Shown here piece by piece: positions 1-7,537 of a stretch of DNA of 64,000 nucleotides. This DNA is from Rhodalgimonas zhirmunskyi. Lineage in GTDB: Bacteria; Pseudomonadota; Alphaproteobacteria; Rhodobacterales; Rhodobacteraceae. Under the pieces are notes generated by a model, which saw only the letters and a list, made by a program, of their open reading frames with translations, was not told the DNA's origin and did no database searches. Location of the stretch: positions 1,302,001-1,366,000 of the forward strand of contig JANFFA010000001.1 of assembly GCA_030848925.1 (NCBI GenBank). The letters are read 5' to 3'. The position numbers were made by a program, and so were the translations under genes. Position 1 is the stretch's first letter; every line of letters begins with the position of its first letter.

Positions 1-816
1 GACGGGCTTGTCTATGAAGGCACGTGGAAAGCGGGCCAGATCAACGGCACCGGCAAGCTGACCCAGCCCAACGGCGATGTTTACGAGGGCAACCTCGTCG
101 CCGGGCGGCGTGAGGGCAAGGGCAAGGTCACCTACAAGAACGGCGACATCTACGAAGGCGAATTCAAGGATGACCGCCGTCAGGGTCAGGGCGTCTTTAC
201 CGGCGCCGACGGTTATCGCTACGAGGGCCAGTGGGTCGCCGGCAAGATCGAAGGTCAGGGCAGCGTGACCTATCCCGATGGCTCGGTCTATGTTGGCCAG
301 TTCCGCGCCGACCTGCCCGATGGCGCGGGCAAGATCACCTACCCCGATGGCTCCGTCTTCGAAGGCCGCTGGGTCAAAGGCGTGATCGAGGGCGACGGCA
401 AGGCCAGCTATGCCAATGGCGTGGTCTACGAGGGCGGCTTCAAGAACGCCAAGAACGAGGGCAAGGGCGTGATGACCTACCCCGACGGCTATCGCTACGA
501 AGGCGACTGGAAGGCCGGTCAGCGCGAAGGCAAGGGCAAGGCCACCTACCCCGACGGCACCGTCTACGAGGGCGACTTCAAGGCCGGTCAGCGCCACGGC
601 AAGGGCCAGATCACCATGGCCGACGGCTTCAAATACAACGGCGATTGGAAAAACGGCGAGATTTCAGGCCAGGGCGTCGCCACCTATGCCAATGGCGACA
701 CCTACACCGGCACCTTCCTCAACGGCAAACGGCAGGGGCAAGGCACCATGGTCTATGCCGATGGCAATCAGGAAAGCGGCACCTGGCAGAATGGCGCGCT
801 CAAGGCCGCGAACTGA
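1..816 (+). CDS. MORN-repeat protein (5' end outside window)
   Basis: The reading frame is open from base 1 to a TGA at 814-816, so the N-terminus lies upstream. The visible 271 residues are almost entirely MORN repeats of about 23 residues: the pattern YEGxW/F..G..xGxGxxxYxxG recurs about 11 times, followed by a degenerate last copy (GNQESG) and a short tail. Such repeats form an elongated beta-sheet used as a scaffold or for membrane or lipid contact. No catalytic domain is visible in this part, so a specific role cannot be given. The DNA shows the matching 69-bp periodicity. It converges with oxyR, with only 6 bases between the stop codons. Confidence 0.9.
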   Translation, partial: DGLVYEGTWKAGQINGTGKLTQPNGDVYEGNLVAGRREGKGKVTYKNGDIYEGEFKDDRRQGQGVFTGADGYRYEGQWVAGKIEGQGSVTYPDGSVYVGQFRADLPDGAGKITYPDGSVFEGRWVKGVIEGDGKASYANGVVYEGGFKNAKNEGKGVMTYPDGYRYEGDWKAGQREGKGKATYPDGTVYEGDFKAGQRHGKGQITMADGFKYNGDWKNGEISGQGVATYANGDTYTGTFLNGKRQGQGTMVYADGNQESGTWQNGALKAAN

Positions 817-822
817 GGGGCG

Positions 823-1743
823 CTAGCCCCTGCCGATCTCGGCCCGCACCTCTTTCAACACCTCACCCAAGCGGCGAAACAGCCGCGCCTTCGGGCTGGT
901 CTTGCGCCAGCCAAGGCACACCCGGCGCGGACAGGCCCCCGGCAACGGCGCGATCTCGACCTGTTGTCCCGCCAGCACCCCCGCCGCGACCGCCAGATCG
1001 GGCAGCAGCGTGATCCCCAGCCCTTCGCTCACCATTGAAATCAGCGTCGGCAACGACGTGGCGGAAAAGCTTTCGTCCTGCGCGATATCGCGGTCGGGAA
1101 AGGCGCTCAGCGCGTGGCGCTGCAAACAATGCCCCTTCTCCAACAGCATCAGCCGCGCGCCCTCCAGCGCCTCTTCCCGCAGCGGCCCCTGCCCCAGCCC
1201 GCCCATCGGCGCGGCAAGATGATAGCCGTCCTCGAACAAGGGCATCACCTCGATCCCCTCGGCCTCGAACGGCTGCGCGAACAGGATCAGGTCCAGCCGC
1301 CCCTGCTTCAACCCGGCCAGCAACTGCTCGGTCATCTCTTCGCGCAACAACAGCCGCAGATCGGGAAACCGCGCCCGGATCGCCGGAAGCGCCCGCGGGA
1401 TCAGATAAGGCCCCAGCGTCGGGATCGCACCCAGCCTAAGATCACCGCCCTCGGGCGCGGCCTGCACGGCGGCCACCTCTTCGATCTCGCGCGCCGCCAA
1501 CAGCACGGCGCGCGCCCGCGCCACGATCTCGGCCCCCACCGGCGTCAGGATCACCTGCCGCTTGGATCGCTCGGCCAGCGTCACCCCCAGCCGCGCCTCT
1601 AGTTCCTTCAACGCCGCGCTCAGGCTGGGCTGGGTCACGAAACAGATCTCGGCCGCGCGCGAGATATTCAGCGTGTCGGCCACCGCCACCAGAAACCGCA
1701 GCTGGCGCAGGGTGATGCCCGGCATATTGCCCGAAATGTCCAT
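823..1743 (-). CDS. oxyR: OxyR-type LysR regulator (hydrogen peroxide sensor)
   Basis: 306 residues: an N-terminal LysR winged helix-turn-helix (about residues 10-68) and a LysR substrate-binding domain. It is divergent from a peroxiredoxin, the classic arrangement for OxyR, which activates peroxide-defence genes when its cysteines are oxidised. The peroxide-reactive Cys motif is present (GHCL, Cys206, matching E. coli Cys199), and the downstream ATSLxTL motif aligns without gaps. The position of the second redox cysteine (E. coli Cys208) is Phe215. The other cysteines are Cys34, in the DNA-binding domain, and two near the C-terminus (GACPRRVC). An AGGAG lies 6 bases before the ATG. Identity as an OxyR-family protein is confident; a normal disulfide mechanism is not. 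Confidence 0.88.
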   Translation of the reverse strand: MDISGNMPGITLRQLRFLVAVADTLNISRAAEICFVTQPSLSAALKELEARLGVTLAERSKRQVILTPVGAEIVARARAVLLAAREIEEVAAVQAAPEGGDLRLGAIPTLGPYLIPRALPAIRARFPDLRLLLREEMTEQLLAGLKQGRLDLILFAQPFEAEGIEVMPLFEDGYHLAAPMGGLGQGPLREEALEGARLMLLEKGHCLQRHALSAFPDRDIAQDESFSATSLPTLISMVSEGLGITLLPDLAVAAGVLAGQQVEIAPLPGACPRRVCLGWRKTSPKARLFRRLGEVLKEVRAEIGRG

Positions 1744-1756
1744 AGCCTACTCCTAT
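1742..1756. promoter_or_regulatory. Putative OxyR operator half (ATAG-N7-CTAT)
   Basis: The oxyR/peroxiredoxin intergenic region carries ATAG at 1742-1745 and CTAT at 1753-1756 separated by exactly 7 bases. This is the dyad unit of the E. coli OxyR consensus (ATAG-N7-CTAT repeated). The next unit expected 7 bases on is not conserved. The site overlaps the oxyR start codon, so binding would fit autorepression and divergent activation of the peroxiredoxin gene. Inference from motif match only. Confidence 0.45.
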
Positions 1757-1852
1757 ATATCGACCCCATATAATCAATTTCACCAAATGACGGCCATCCC
1801 CTAAATCTCCCTCATCGCAACGAACAATGGTTCACACACAGGAGATCACACC

Positions 1853-2506
1853 ATGACCGACACCATCGCAAAAACAGGCCCCGTCATGCCGCAACTCAAC
1901 GCCCCCGCCCCGGCTTTTGATGCCGTCACAACCTCGGGCCGCAAGACGCTCGAAGACTACAAGGGCAAATGGCTGATCCTGTTCTCGCACCCGGCCGATT
2001 TTACGCCCGTCTGCACCACCGAATTCATCGCCTTCGCCAACCGCGCCGATGACTTCGCCGAACGCAACTGTGACCTGCTGGGCCTCAGCATCGACAGCCA
2101 CTACAGCCACATCGCGTGGATGCTCAACATCAAGGAAAAATTCGGGGTCGAAATCCCGTTCCCGATCATCGCCGACCTCGACATGAAAGTGGCCCAGGAC
2201 TACGGCATGATCCAGCCGGGCGCTTCCGACACCTCGGCCGTGCGGGCCACCTTCGTGATCGACCCCGAAGGCAACCTGCGCGCGATGCTCTACTACCCGA
2301 TGGTCGCAGGCCGTCAGATCGACGAAATCTATCGCCTGCTGGTCGCGCTTCAGACCGGGGACGAGCACAAGGTCGCGATGCCCGAAAACTGGCGCCCCGG
2401 CGATGACGTGATCGTGCCGACGCCCGCCACCCCCGAAGCCGCGATGGCGCGTGCCGACGAAGGTTACAAAACCGTCGATTGGTATTTCTCGACCCGCAGC
2501 CTCTGA
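1853..2506 (+). CDS. 1-Cys peroxiredoxin (Prx6/AhpC-TSA family)
   Basis: 217 residues, near the usual length of Prx6-type peroxiredoxins. These enzymes reduce hydrogen peroxide and organic hydroperoxides through a cysteine sulfenic acid. The active-site motif HPADFTPVCTTE is clear, with peroxidatic Cys54, and the family's long C-terminal domain is present. A second Cys (FAERNCDLL) lies in the thioredoxin fold, but no clear resolving-cysteine motif is visible, consistent with a 1-Cys enzyme. A good AGGAG lies ahead of the ATG. The gene is divergent from oxyR, 109 bases away, so peroxide-induced expression by that regulator is likely but inferred. Confidence 0.92.
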   Translation: MTDTIAKTGPVMPQLNAPAPAFDAVTTSGRKTLEDYKGKWLILFSHPADFTPVCTTEFIAFANRADDFAERNCDLLGLSIDSHYSHIAWMLNIKEKFGVEIPFPIIADLDMKVAQDYGMIQPGASDTSAVRATFVIDPEGNLRAMLYYPMVAGRQIDEIYRLLVALQTGDEHKVAMPENWRPGDDVIVPTPATPEAAMARADEGYKTVDWYFSTRSL

Positions 2507-2535
2507 GGCCGGGACTACCATCAGACTGCAAATGG

Positions 2536-2567
2536 GGCGCGCCGCTCCCCTCCGTGTCAGGCGCGCC
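2536..2567. repeat. Inverted repeat GGCGCGCC downstream of peroxiredoxin
   Basis: Two copies of GGCGCGCC (2536-2543 and 2560-2567) flank a 16-base loop. Since each copy is itself palindromic they can pair with each other. It lies in the convergent region after the peroxiredoxin gene and may be part of a terminator. No T-tract follows. Confidence 0.4.
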
Positions 2568-2570
2568 TCT

Positions 2571-2600
2571 GGCCCCGCTCCGGATCATCCGGGCGGGGCC
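2571..2600. terminator. GC-rich hairpin between convergent peroxiredoxin and suhB
   Basis: GGCCCCGC (2571-2578) pairs with GCGGGGCC (2593-2600), extended by CCGG/CCGG (2580-2583 and 2589-2592) around the loop ATCAT, with T2579 bulged. It is very stable but has no U-tract. The rest of 2601-2800 holds no convincing gene; it includes GGTTAAC at 2750 followed directly by GAATC. Confidence 0.45.
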
Positions 2601-2800
2601 GCTGTGCATCCGGGGAAAGGTAAACAACCGCCGACCCGCCCGCGCACCGCGTCAGGAAATCGCCGAAAAAGCAAAAACCGCGCCGCGCCCGACGCAAAGC
2701 AGACGGATCGCAGACGGTTTGCAGACGCCGATTTTCGGCGCTTTGAAAGGTTAACGAATCAGGGGATCGGTCTCAGAAGACCGGACTCAGAAAACCGGGA

Positions 2801-3592
2801 TCACTGGTTGCGGATGATCTTGGCAAAGCTGTCGAACATCGCCTCGTTCGAGCAAACCACGTTGCCCCGCTCAACGATACGCTCATCGGGGTTGATCGCT
2901 TCGATCATCCCGCCCGCTTCCTGCACGATCAGCAGGCCCGCCGCCACGTCCCAGGCGTTCAGACGACGCTCCCAGAACCCGTCATAGCGCCCCGCAGCCA
3001 CGTAAGCCATGTCCAGCGCAGCTGACCCCCAGCGCCGCACCCCGGCGCAGCCCGGCATCAGCCGCGCAAGGTCTTGCAATGTCTCGGGAAGATCGGCCCG
3101 CCCACCAAACGGAAGGCCGGTGGCAAAGATGCATTCGATCATCTTGCGACGCCCCGAAACCCGCAAACGCTGGCTGTCGTTCAGCCACGCGCCCTCGCCC
3201 TTTTCGGCATAGAACATCTCGTCCTTGGCCGGGTCATACACCACGCCGGCCACGATTTTTCCCTTGTGTTCCAAGGCGATGGACACCGCCCAATGCGGCA
3301 GGCCATGCAGGAAGTTGGTGGTGCCGTCCAGCGGATCGACGATCCAGCGCCGGGTCGGGTCTTCGCCGTCCTCGCCGCCGCCTTCCTCGCCCAGCCAGCC
3401 ATAGGTCGGGCGCGCGTTGCGCAGCTCTTCCTTGAGGATTTCCTCGGCCTGAAGATCCGCCTTCGAGACGAAATCGCCCGCGCCCTTCATGCTGACCTGA
3501 AGGTTCTCGACCTCGCGGAAATCCTTGACGAGTGACCGCCCCGCCTTGCGCGCGGCCTTGATCATGATGTTAAGATTTGCGCTGCCCTGCAT
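2801..3592 (-). CDS. suhB: Inositol monophosphatase family protein (SuhB-like)
   Basis: 263 residues, the normal length for the family of Mg-dependent, Li-sensitive sugar and inositol phosphatases. The metal-binding motifs are all visible: GEEGG (about residues 68-72), DPLDGTTNF (86-94), and the late WDVAAG motif in the C-terminal third. Bacterial members hydrolyse inositol-1-phosphate and related phosphates, and E. coli SuhB also takes part in rRNA transcription complexes; which role applies here cannot be read from sequence. The ATG has AGGAG 8 bases upstream. It lies downstream of metR on the same strand, separated by a hairpin repeat, and converges with the peroxiredoxin gene. Confidence 0.9.
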   Translation of the reverse strand: MQGSANLNIMIKAARKAGRSLVKDFREVENLQVSMKGAGDFVSKADLQAEEILKEELRNARPTYGWLGEEGGGEDGEDPTRRWIVDPLDGTTNFLHGLPHWAVSIALEHKGKIVAGVVYDPAKDEMFYAEKGEGAWLNDSQRLRVSGRRKMIECIFATGLPFGGRADLPETLQDLARLMPGCAGVRRWGSAALDMAYVAAGRYDGFWERRLNAWDVAAGLLIVQEAGGMIEAINPDERIVERGNVVCSNEAMFDSFAKIIRNQ

Positions 3593-3655
3593 GCTCGAGG
3601 CTCCTGTGTTTCAGGGCGCGCGTATATCCCCTGCCTGCGCCCTTGCCAAGCCTCT

Positions 3656-3703
3656 GTGGGGGCTCTGCCCCCACGCCCCCGGGATATTTCCGGTCAAGTG
3701 AAG
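3656..3703 (-). repeat. Intergenic hairpin repeat, family A, copy 1
   Basis: GTGGGGG (3656-3662) pairs with CCCCCAC (3668-3674) around a 5-base loop, followed by CCCCCGGGATATTTCCGGTCAAGTGAAG. Its reverse complement matches two other copies in this window (near 23429 and 28267), sharing CTTCACTTGACC, AATATCC, a G-run and a GTGGGGG/CCCCCAC hairpin. It sits between metR and suhB and probably acts as a terminator-like element. Confidence 0.75.
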
Positions 3704-3737
3704 ATAGGGATCTCAAGAACAGAAGCCGCGCAGCACC

Positions 3738-4643
3738 CTAGCCGCGCTGCATCCTGACCGGAATTTCGCGCCCCAGTTTCAGGAAATGCGCCATGTAAGG
3801 CTTGTCTCCATCCTCACTGCGGATCGCGGCGTAAAGCCTTTTGGACAAACCTTTTTCCGTGATCTTGCGGGTGATGTAATCACTCGAATAGCGCACGTCC
3901 CGCACCACCCAATCCGGCAGCACCGCAACCCCCCGCCCCGAGGCGACAAGCATCAAAATCACCGCCGTAAGTTCCACCTGCCGCACTGCACGCGGTTCGA
4001 TCCCGGCCGGGCCAAGCAATTCGGAAAACACATCCAGCCGCCCGCGATCCATCGGATAGGTCAGCAGCGTCTCTCCGCGAAAATCCTCGGCCTCGACAAA
4101 CGCTTTTTCGGCCAGCGGATGCCCGCCGGGGGCGACGAAGACGGGCTCATAATCGAACAGCGGGCGGAACTCGACCCCCGCAATGACCTCCGGGTCGGAC
4201 GAGATCACAAGGTCCACATCCTCGCGCACCAGCGCGGGCAACGCATCGAAGGCAAGGCCGGGCCGGATATCCACGTCGACCTCGCCCCACGGCTTGCGGA
4301 ACGCTTCGAGCACGGGAAAAAGCCAGTCAAAACAGGCGTGACACTCGATCGCGATATGCAACCGCCCGTCACTGCCCTCGCGCAGGCCCTCGAATTCGGC
4401 CTCTAGCGCTTCGATCTCGGGCAGGACACGCTCGGCGGTGCGCAACAGGCGCTGGCCCGCCGCCGACAGGCGCAGCGGCTTTGAGCGGCGCACGAACAGC
4501 TCGACCCCGGCCTGATCCTCGATCCCCTTGATCTGATGGCTCAGCGCACTTTGGGTGATGTTGAGCCGCTCTGCCGCGCGCGCCAGTCCGCCCGCTTCGT
4601 GGATGGCGCGGATGGTGCGCAAATGGCGGAATTCGATATGCAT
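3738..4643 (-). CDS. metR: MetR-type LysR regulator of methionine synthesis
   Basis: 301 residues from the ATG at 4643, preceded by AGAGGA; an upstream in-frame start exists but would add a basic tail unlike the family. An N-terminal LysR helix-turn-helix (QSALSHQIKGIE) is followed by an effector domain that closely resembles E. coli MetR: IAIECHACFDWL, DLVISSD, TLLTYPMDRGRLDV, GRGVAVLPDWVV and RLYAAIR are recognisable. MetR senses homocysteine and controls met genes. It is divergent from metF with 144 bases between the starts, and that region carries two MetR-like operators, so it most likely controls metF and itself. Confidence 0.88.
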   Translation of the reverse strand: MHIEFRHLRTIRAIHEAGGLARAAERLNITQSALSHQIKGIEDQAGVELFVRRSKPLRLSAAGQRLLRTAERVLPEIEALEAEFEGLREGSDGRLHIAIECHACFDWLFPVLEAFRKPWGEVDVDIRPGLAFDALPALVREDVDLVISSDPEVIAGVEFRPLFDYEPVFVAPGGHPLAEKAFVEAEDFRGETLLTYPMDRGRLDVFSELLGPAGIEPRAVRQVELTAVILMLVASGRGVAVLPDWVVRDVRYSSDYITRKITEKGLSKRLYAAIRSEDGDKPYMAHFLKLGREIPVRMQRG

Positions 4644-4693
4644 GGCGCATCCTCTTGATCTTGGCCGTGATCTAACGTTTTCACGGCCCAATG

Positions 4694-4706
4694 TGAAGCC
4701 CGCTCA
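4694..4706. promoter_or_regulatory. MetR-like operator 1 (TGAA-N5-CTCA)
   Basis: Seven of the eight fixed bases of the E. coli MetR consensus TGAA-N5-TTCA are matched (TGAA 4694-4697, CTCA 4703-4706). It lies between the divergent metR and metF starts. A second copy with the same deviation begins 31 bases downstream. Confidence 0.5.
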
Positions 4707-4724
4707 TGTTGACCATGAATATTA

Positions 4725-4737
4725 TGAACTGGCCTCA
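4725..4737. promoter_or_regulatory. MetR-like operator 2 (TGAA-N5-CTCA)
   Basis: TGAA (4725-4728) and CTCA (4734-4737), again 7 of 8 consensus bases and the same variant half-site as the first copy. The 31-base spacing is close to three helical turns, placing both on the same DNA face, as expected for cooperative dimers. Confidence 0.5.
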
Positions 4738-4787
4738 CACAGCGGCAGGTGCCATATAGGCTGAAATCAACACGTGAGCCCGCAAAA

Positions 4788-5651
4788 ATGACACCGCAAA
4801 TTTCTTTCGAATTTTTTCCGCCGCAGAACCTCGAAGGCTCGTTCCGCCTGTGGGATACGATCCACGCGCTGTCCCCCCTCGCCCCCCGCTTCATCTCGGT
4901 CACCTACGGCGCCGGCGGCACCACCCGCGACCTCACCCGCGATGCCGTGCGCGTGCTGCACCGTGAAACCGGGCTGACGGTGGCCGCTCACCTGACCTGC
5001 GTCAATGCCACCCGCGCGGAAACCCTTGAAATCGCTGAGGAATACGCAGCGTCGGGTGTCACCGAAATCGTCGCCCTGCGGGGCGATCCGCCCAAGGGCG
5101 AAGGCCGGTTCACGCCGCATCCCGATGGCTTTGCCAACTCGGTCGAACTGATCGAGGCGCTCGCTGCGACGGGCAAGTTCACCCAGCGTGTCGGCGCCTA
5201 CCCCGAGGTGCACCCCGAGGCGGCGAATGCAAAGGCCGACATCGACTGGCTCAAGGCCAAGCTCGATGCCGGCGCCTCCGAGGCGCTGACCCAGTTCTTC
5301 TTCGATAAGGAAAGCTTCCTGCGCTTCCGCGACGCCTGCGCCAAGGCCGGGATCGACAAGCCCATCGTGCCCGGCATCCTTCCGATCGAAAACTGGAAGG
5401 GCGTGCGCAACTTCGCGCGGCGCTGTGGAACAGATGTGCCTGCGTGGCTGGATGACGCCTTCGAAACCGCAACACGCGATGGCCGCGAAGACCTTCTCGC
5501 CACCGCGCTGTGCACCGAAATGTGCTCGGACCTGATCGACGAAGGCGTCGATGCGCTGCATTTCTATACGCTCAATAAACCCGAGCTGACCCGCGATGTC
5601 TGCCATGCGTTGGGCGTCACGCCCAAAGCACAGCTCGAGAACGTCGCGTAA
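4788..5651 (+). CDS. metF: Methylenetetrahydrofolate reductase
   Basis: 287 residues from the ATG at 4788. The start ISFEFFPPQNLEGSFRLWDTI is the conserved opening of MetF, so the in-frame GTG at 4749 is less likely, although the Shine-Dalgarno before 4788 is weak. MetF is a FAD TIM-barrel enzyme that reduces 5,10-methylene-THF to 5-methyl-THF for methionine synthesis. Visible motifs: SVTYGAGGTTRD, HLTCVNATR, IVALRGDPPKGEG, YPEVHPEA, TQFFFDKESFLRFRD and PGILPIENW. It is divergent from metR, whose putative sites lie just upstream. A translationally hidden thioesterase gene follows after 66 bases. Confidence 0.95.
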   Translation: MTPQISFEFFPPQNLEGSFRLWDTIHALSPLAPRFISVTYGAGGTTRDLTRDAVRVLHRETGLTVAAHLTCVNATRAETLEIAEEYAASGVTEIVALRGDPPKGEGRFTPHPDGFANSVELIEALAATGKFTQRVGAYPEVHPEAANAKADIDWLKAKLDAGASEALTQFFFDKESFLRFRDACAKAGIDKPIVPGILPIENWKGVRNFARRCGTDVPAWLDDAFETATRDGREDLLATALCTEMCSDLIDEGVDALHFYTLNKPELTRDVCHALGVTPKAQLENVA

Positions 5652-5669
5652 CGCTTTACCGTCTTATTC

Positions 5670-5720
5670 CATGGGCTTAGCGTCCTCCTGCCGACCCAAC
5701 CGGCAGGAGGAGAGCCCATG
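5670..5720 (+). promoter_or_regulatory. Large hairpin over the ribosome-binding site and ATG of the thioesterase gene
   Basis: CATGGGCT (5670-5677) pairs with AGCCCATG (5713-5720), and TCCTCCTGCCG (5683-5693) pairs with CGGCAGGAGGA (5701-5711) around the loop ACCCAAC. That is 19 base pairs interrupted only by TAGCG opposite a single G. The right arm contains the whole Shine-Dalgarno (AGGAGGAG) and the start codon (5718-5720). No U-tract follows, so a simple terminator for metF is less likely than translational control or an RNA-processing structure. Confidence 0.7.
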
Positions 5721-6206
5721 AAAGACCGTCGCATCGCCAAATCCCCCGAAGACCTGCCGAAGCTCGACGAGGTTCTCTCGATGTCGGGCCTCGAACTGAT
5801 GCAGGCCATGGCCCGCGGTGAAATGGCCGGCCCCCCGATTGCCGAAACGCTCGGCTACACGATCAAGAGCATTGATGACGGTCGTGCGGTGTTTGCGGGC
5901 ACCCCGGAATTCAAGACGCTCAACCCCTTGGGCACGGTGCATGGCGGCTGGTATGGCACACTGCTCGACAGTTGCATGGCCTGCGCGGTGCAGACCAAGG
6001 TGCCACAGGGCTCGACCTATACGACGCTGGAATACAAGATCAACATCATCCGCCCCATCAAGCTCGGCACCCCGATCGAGGCGATCGGCACAGCCCACCA
6101 CGTTGGCCGTTCGACCGGCATCGCCACCGGTGAAATCCGCGGCACCGAGGATGGCAAGCTTTACGCCACCGGCTCTACCACCTGCATCATCATGAAAATC
6201 GGCTGA
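5718..6206 (+). CDS. PaaI-type hotdog thioesterase
   Basis: 162 residues. The central motif NPLGTVHGGWYGTLLDSCMACAV is the hotdog-fold signature of the PaaI/YbgC-like acyl-CoA thioesterases (HGG with a downstream acidic residue). The C-terminal half shows the usual strand pattern with TTLEYKINIIRPI and ATGSTTCIIM. A role in hydrolysing an aryl- or acyl-CoA is likely; the substrate is unknown, and no phenylacetate genes are near. The gene follows metF on the same strand, but its ribosome-binding site and ATG are buried in a strong inverted repeat. A CTTTCATTTTT..AAATACTC repeat lies downstream. Confidence 0.85.
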   Translation: MKDRRIAKSPEDLPKLDEVLSMSGLELMQAMARGEMAGPPIAETLGYTIKSIDDGRAVFAGTPEFKTLNPLGTVHGGWYGTLLDSCMACAVQTKVPQGSTYTTLEYKINIIRPIKLGTPIEAIGTAHHVGRSTGIATGEIRGTEDGKLYATGSTTCIIMKIG

Positions 6207-6261
6207 AACCCCAAAATCGGTCTCCGGCCTGAACGCCGGAAAAACGAAAGCGCGTCCTGCC

Positions 6262-6284
6262 CTTTCATTTTTCCTGAAATACTC
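6262..6284 (+). repeat. Intergenic repeat, family B, copy 1
   Basis: CTTTCATTTTTCCTGAAATACTC, matched at 20 of 23 bases by a second copy at 36611-36633. Both copies follow the end of a plus-strand gene that converges with a minus-strand gene. Probably a lineage-specific terminator-associated sequence. Confidence 0.6.
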
Positions 6285-6331
6285 CCGCCGGAGGCTCCGA
6301 CATGGACCACCCGCACCGGAGCATCGGCAGG

Positions 6332-7537
6332 TCAGTCCGCCATCGCCCCATGCACCAGCGCCTTCAATTCGGCGCGTGACGGATAGGTCGAGGACGGCAC
6401 AAGCTGGGTAAAGAACACCACCGACATATCTTCGACGGGATCGGTCCAGAAATAGGTGCTCGCCATGCCGCCCCACCCGAAATCACCGACCGAGCCGGGC
6501 GCACGCGCGCACGCTGCATTCAGCACGACGCCGCCGCCGATGCCAAAGCCCATCCCCGTCATCGGCATTTCCGAAAACGTCTCGGCCCCCATCGACGCGA
6601 TATCCCCCGCAAGGTGATTGGCGCGCAAGAAGGCGAGCGTGCGCGCTCCGATCAGGCGCTCTTGCCCATGCAGTCCACCGTTGCGGATCATCTCGCCGAA
6701 GGCCATGTAGTCATCCAGCGTCGAACACAGCCCGCCACCGCCCGAAAAACAGGTGACATTGCGTTGAAGGAAGGCGCTGTTATCGGCCGCGTCGAGGCGT
6801 TTCAAGGGATTGTCCTCGGTGATCGTATAGCAATCGGCAAAGCGGTCGATCTTGTCGTCGGGCACGCCGAAGAAGGTGTCTTTCATCCCCAACGGCGCGA
6901 ACACCCACTCATCGAACAGAACATCCAGCGTCTTGCCTGTGATCAGTTCCAGCACATGGCCGATGATGTCGATCCCGACCGAGTATTGCCATTCCCGCCC
7001 CGGCTGAAACGCCAGCGGCTGGTCCGCCGCATTGTCACACATCTTGGCGAGCGAGGGCACGCGCGGGCCGAAATCGACCTTTTCCTCGGCATAGATCTCG
7101 GCGGCAAGGCCCGGGTTGAAAGCATAGGTCATGCCGCTGGTATGGGTCAGCAACTGGTGAAGGGTCGGCGTGGCCGCCGGTTCCACCTGGTCGCGCCGCG
7201 TGGCGCCGGGGACAAGTGCCTTCATGTTCTTGAAGGCCGGGATATACTCGCTCACCGGTGTATCGAGGTAAAGTTGCCCGCGCTCCAGCAGCATCCCGAC
7301 CACAACCGAGGTGACCACCTTGGTCATCGAGTAGATGCGCACGATGGTATCGCGCTCGTAAGGCAGGTCCTTCTCGATCGAGCGGTGCCCGTCGGCGGCG
7401 AAATATGCCTCTTCGCCATGCCGCCGGATCAGGAGAGAGGTGCCGGGATAGCGTTGCCGCTCCCGGTAAGACGCCATCCAGTCCGCGATGCGGGCAAGCC
7501 GCGCCGCATCCATGCCGTGTCCCTGTTGCGCGCTCAT
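6332..7537 (-). CDS. Serine hydrolase, class C beta-lactamase/EstB family
   Basis: 401 residues starting at the ATG (7537) that overlaps the livF stop as ATGA, so translation is probably coupled. The open frame extends upstream within livF, but that part is the livF shadow. The fold is that of penicillin-binding-protein-like serine hydrolases: SxxK as SMTK near residue 70, the tyrosine motif YSVG in GREWQYSVGIDIIG, and a late glycine-rich segment with FGWGGMASTYFW. Members act as esterases, D-amino-acid amidases or peptidases. No signal peptide is seen, so it is probably cytoplasmic. As last gene of the importer operon it may process the imported compound; this is inference. Confidence 0.85.
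   Translation of the reverse strand: MSAQQGHGMDAARLARIADWMASYRERQRYPGTSLLIRRHGEEAYFAADGHRSIEKDLPYERDTIVRIYSMTKVVTSVVVGMLLERGQLYLDTPVSEYIPAFKNMKALVPGATRRDQVEPAATPTLHQLLTHTSGMTYAFNPGLAAEIYAEEKVDFGPRVPSLAKMCDNAADQPLAFQPGREWQYSVGIDIIGHVLELITGKTLDVLFDEWVFAPLGMKDTFFGVPDDKIDRFADCYTITEDNPLKRLDAADNSAFLQRNVTCFSGGGGLCSTLDDYMAFGEMIRNGGLHGQERLIGARTLAFLRANHLAGDIASMGAETFSEMPMTGMGFGIGGGVVLNAACARAPGSVGDFGWGGMASTYFWTDPVEDMSVVFFTQLVPSSTYPSRAELKALVHGAMAD

Noticed and set aside
231-1013. Long open frames overlapping the MORN and oxyR genes
   Set aside because: They are Arg/Pro/Gly-rich shadow frames of GC-rich coding DNA with no family motif; the MORN repeats and OxyR are unmistakable in the other frames.
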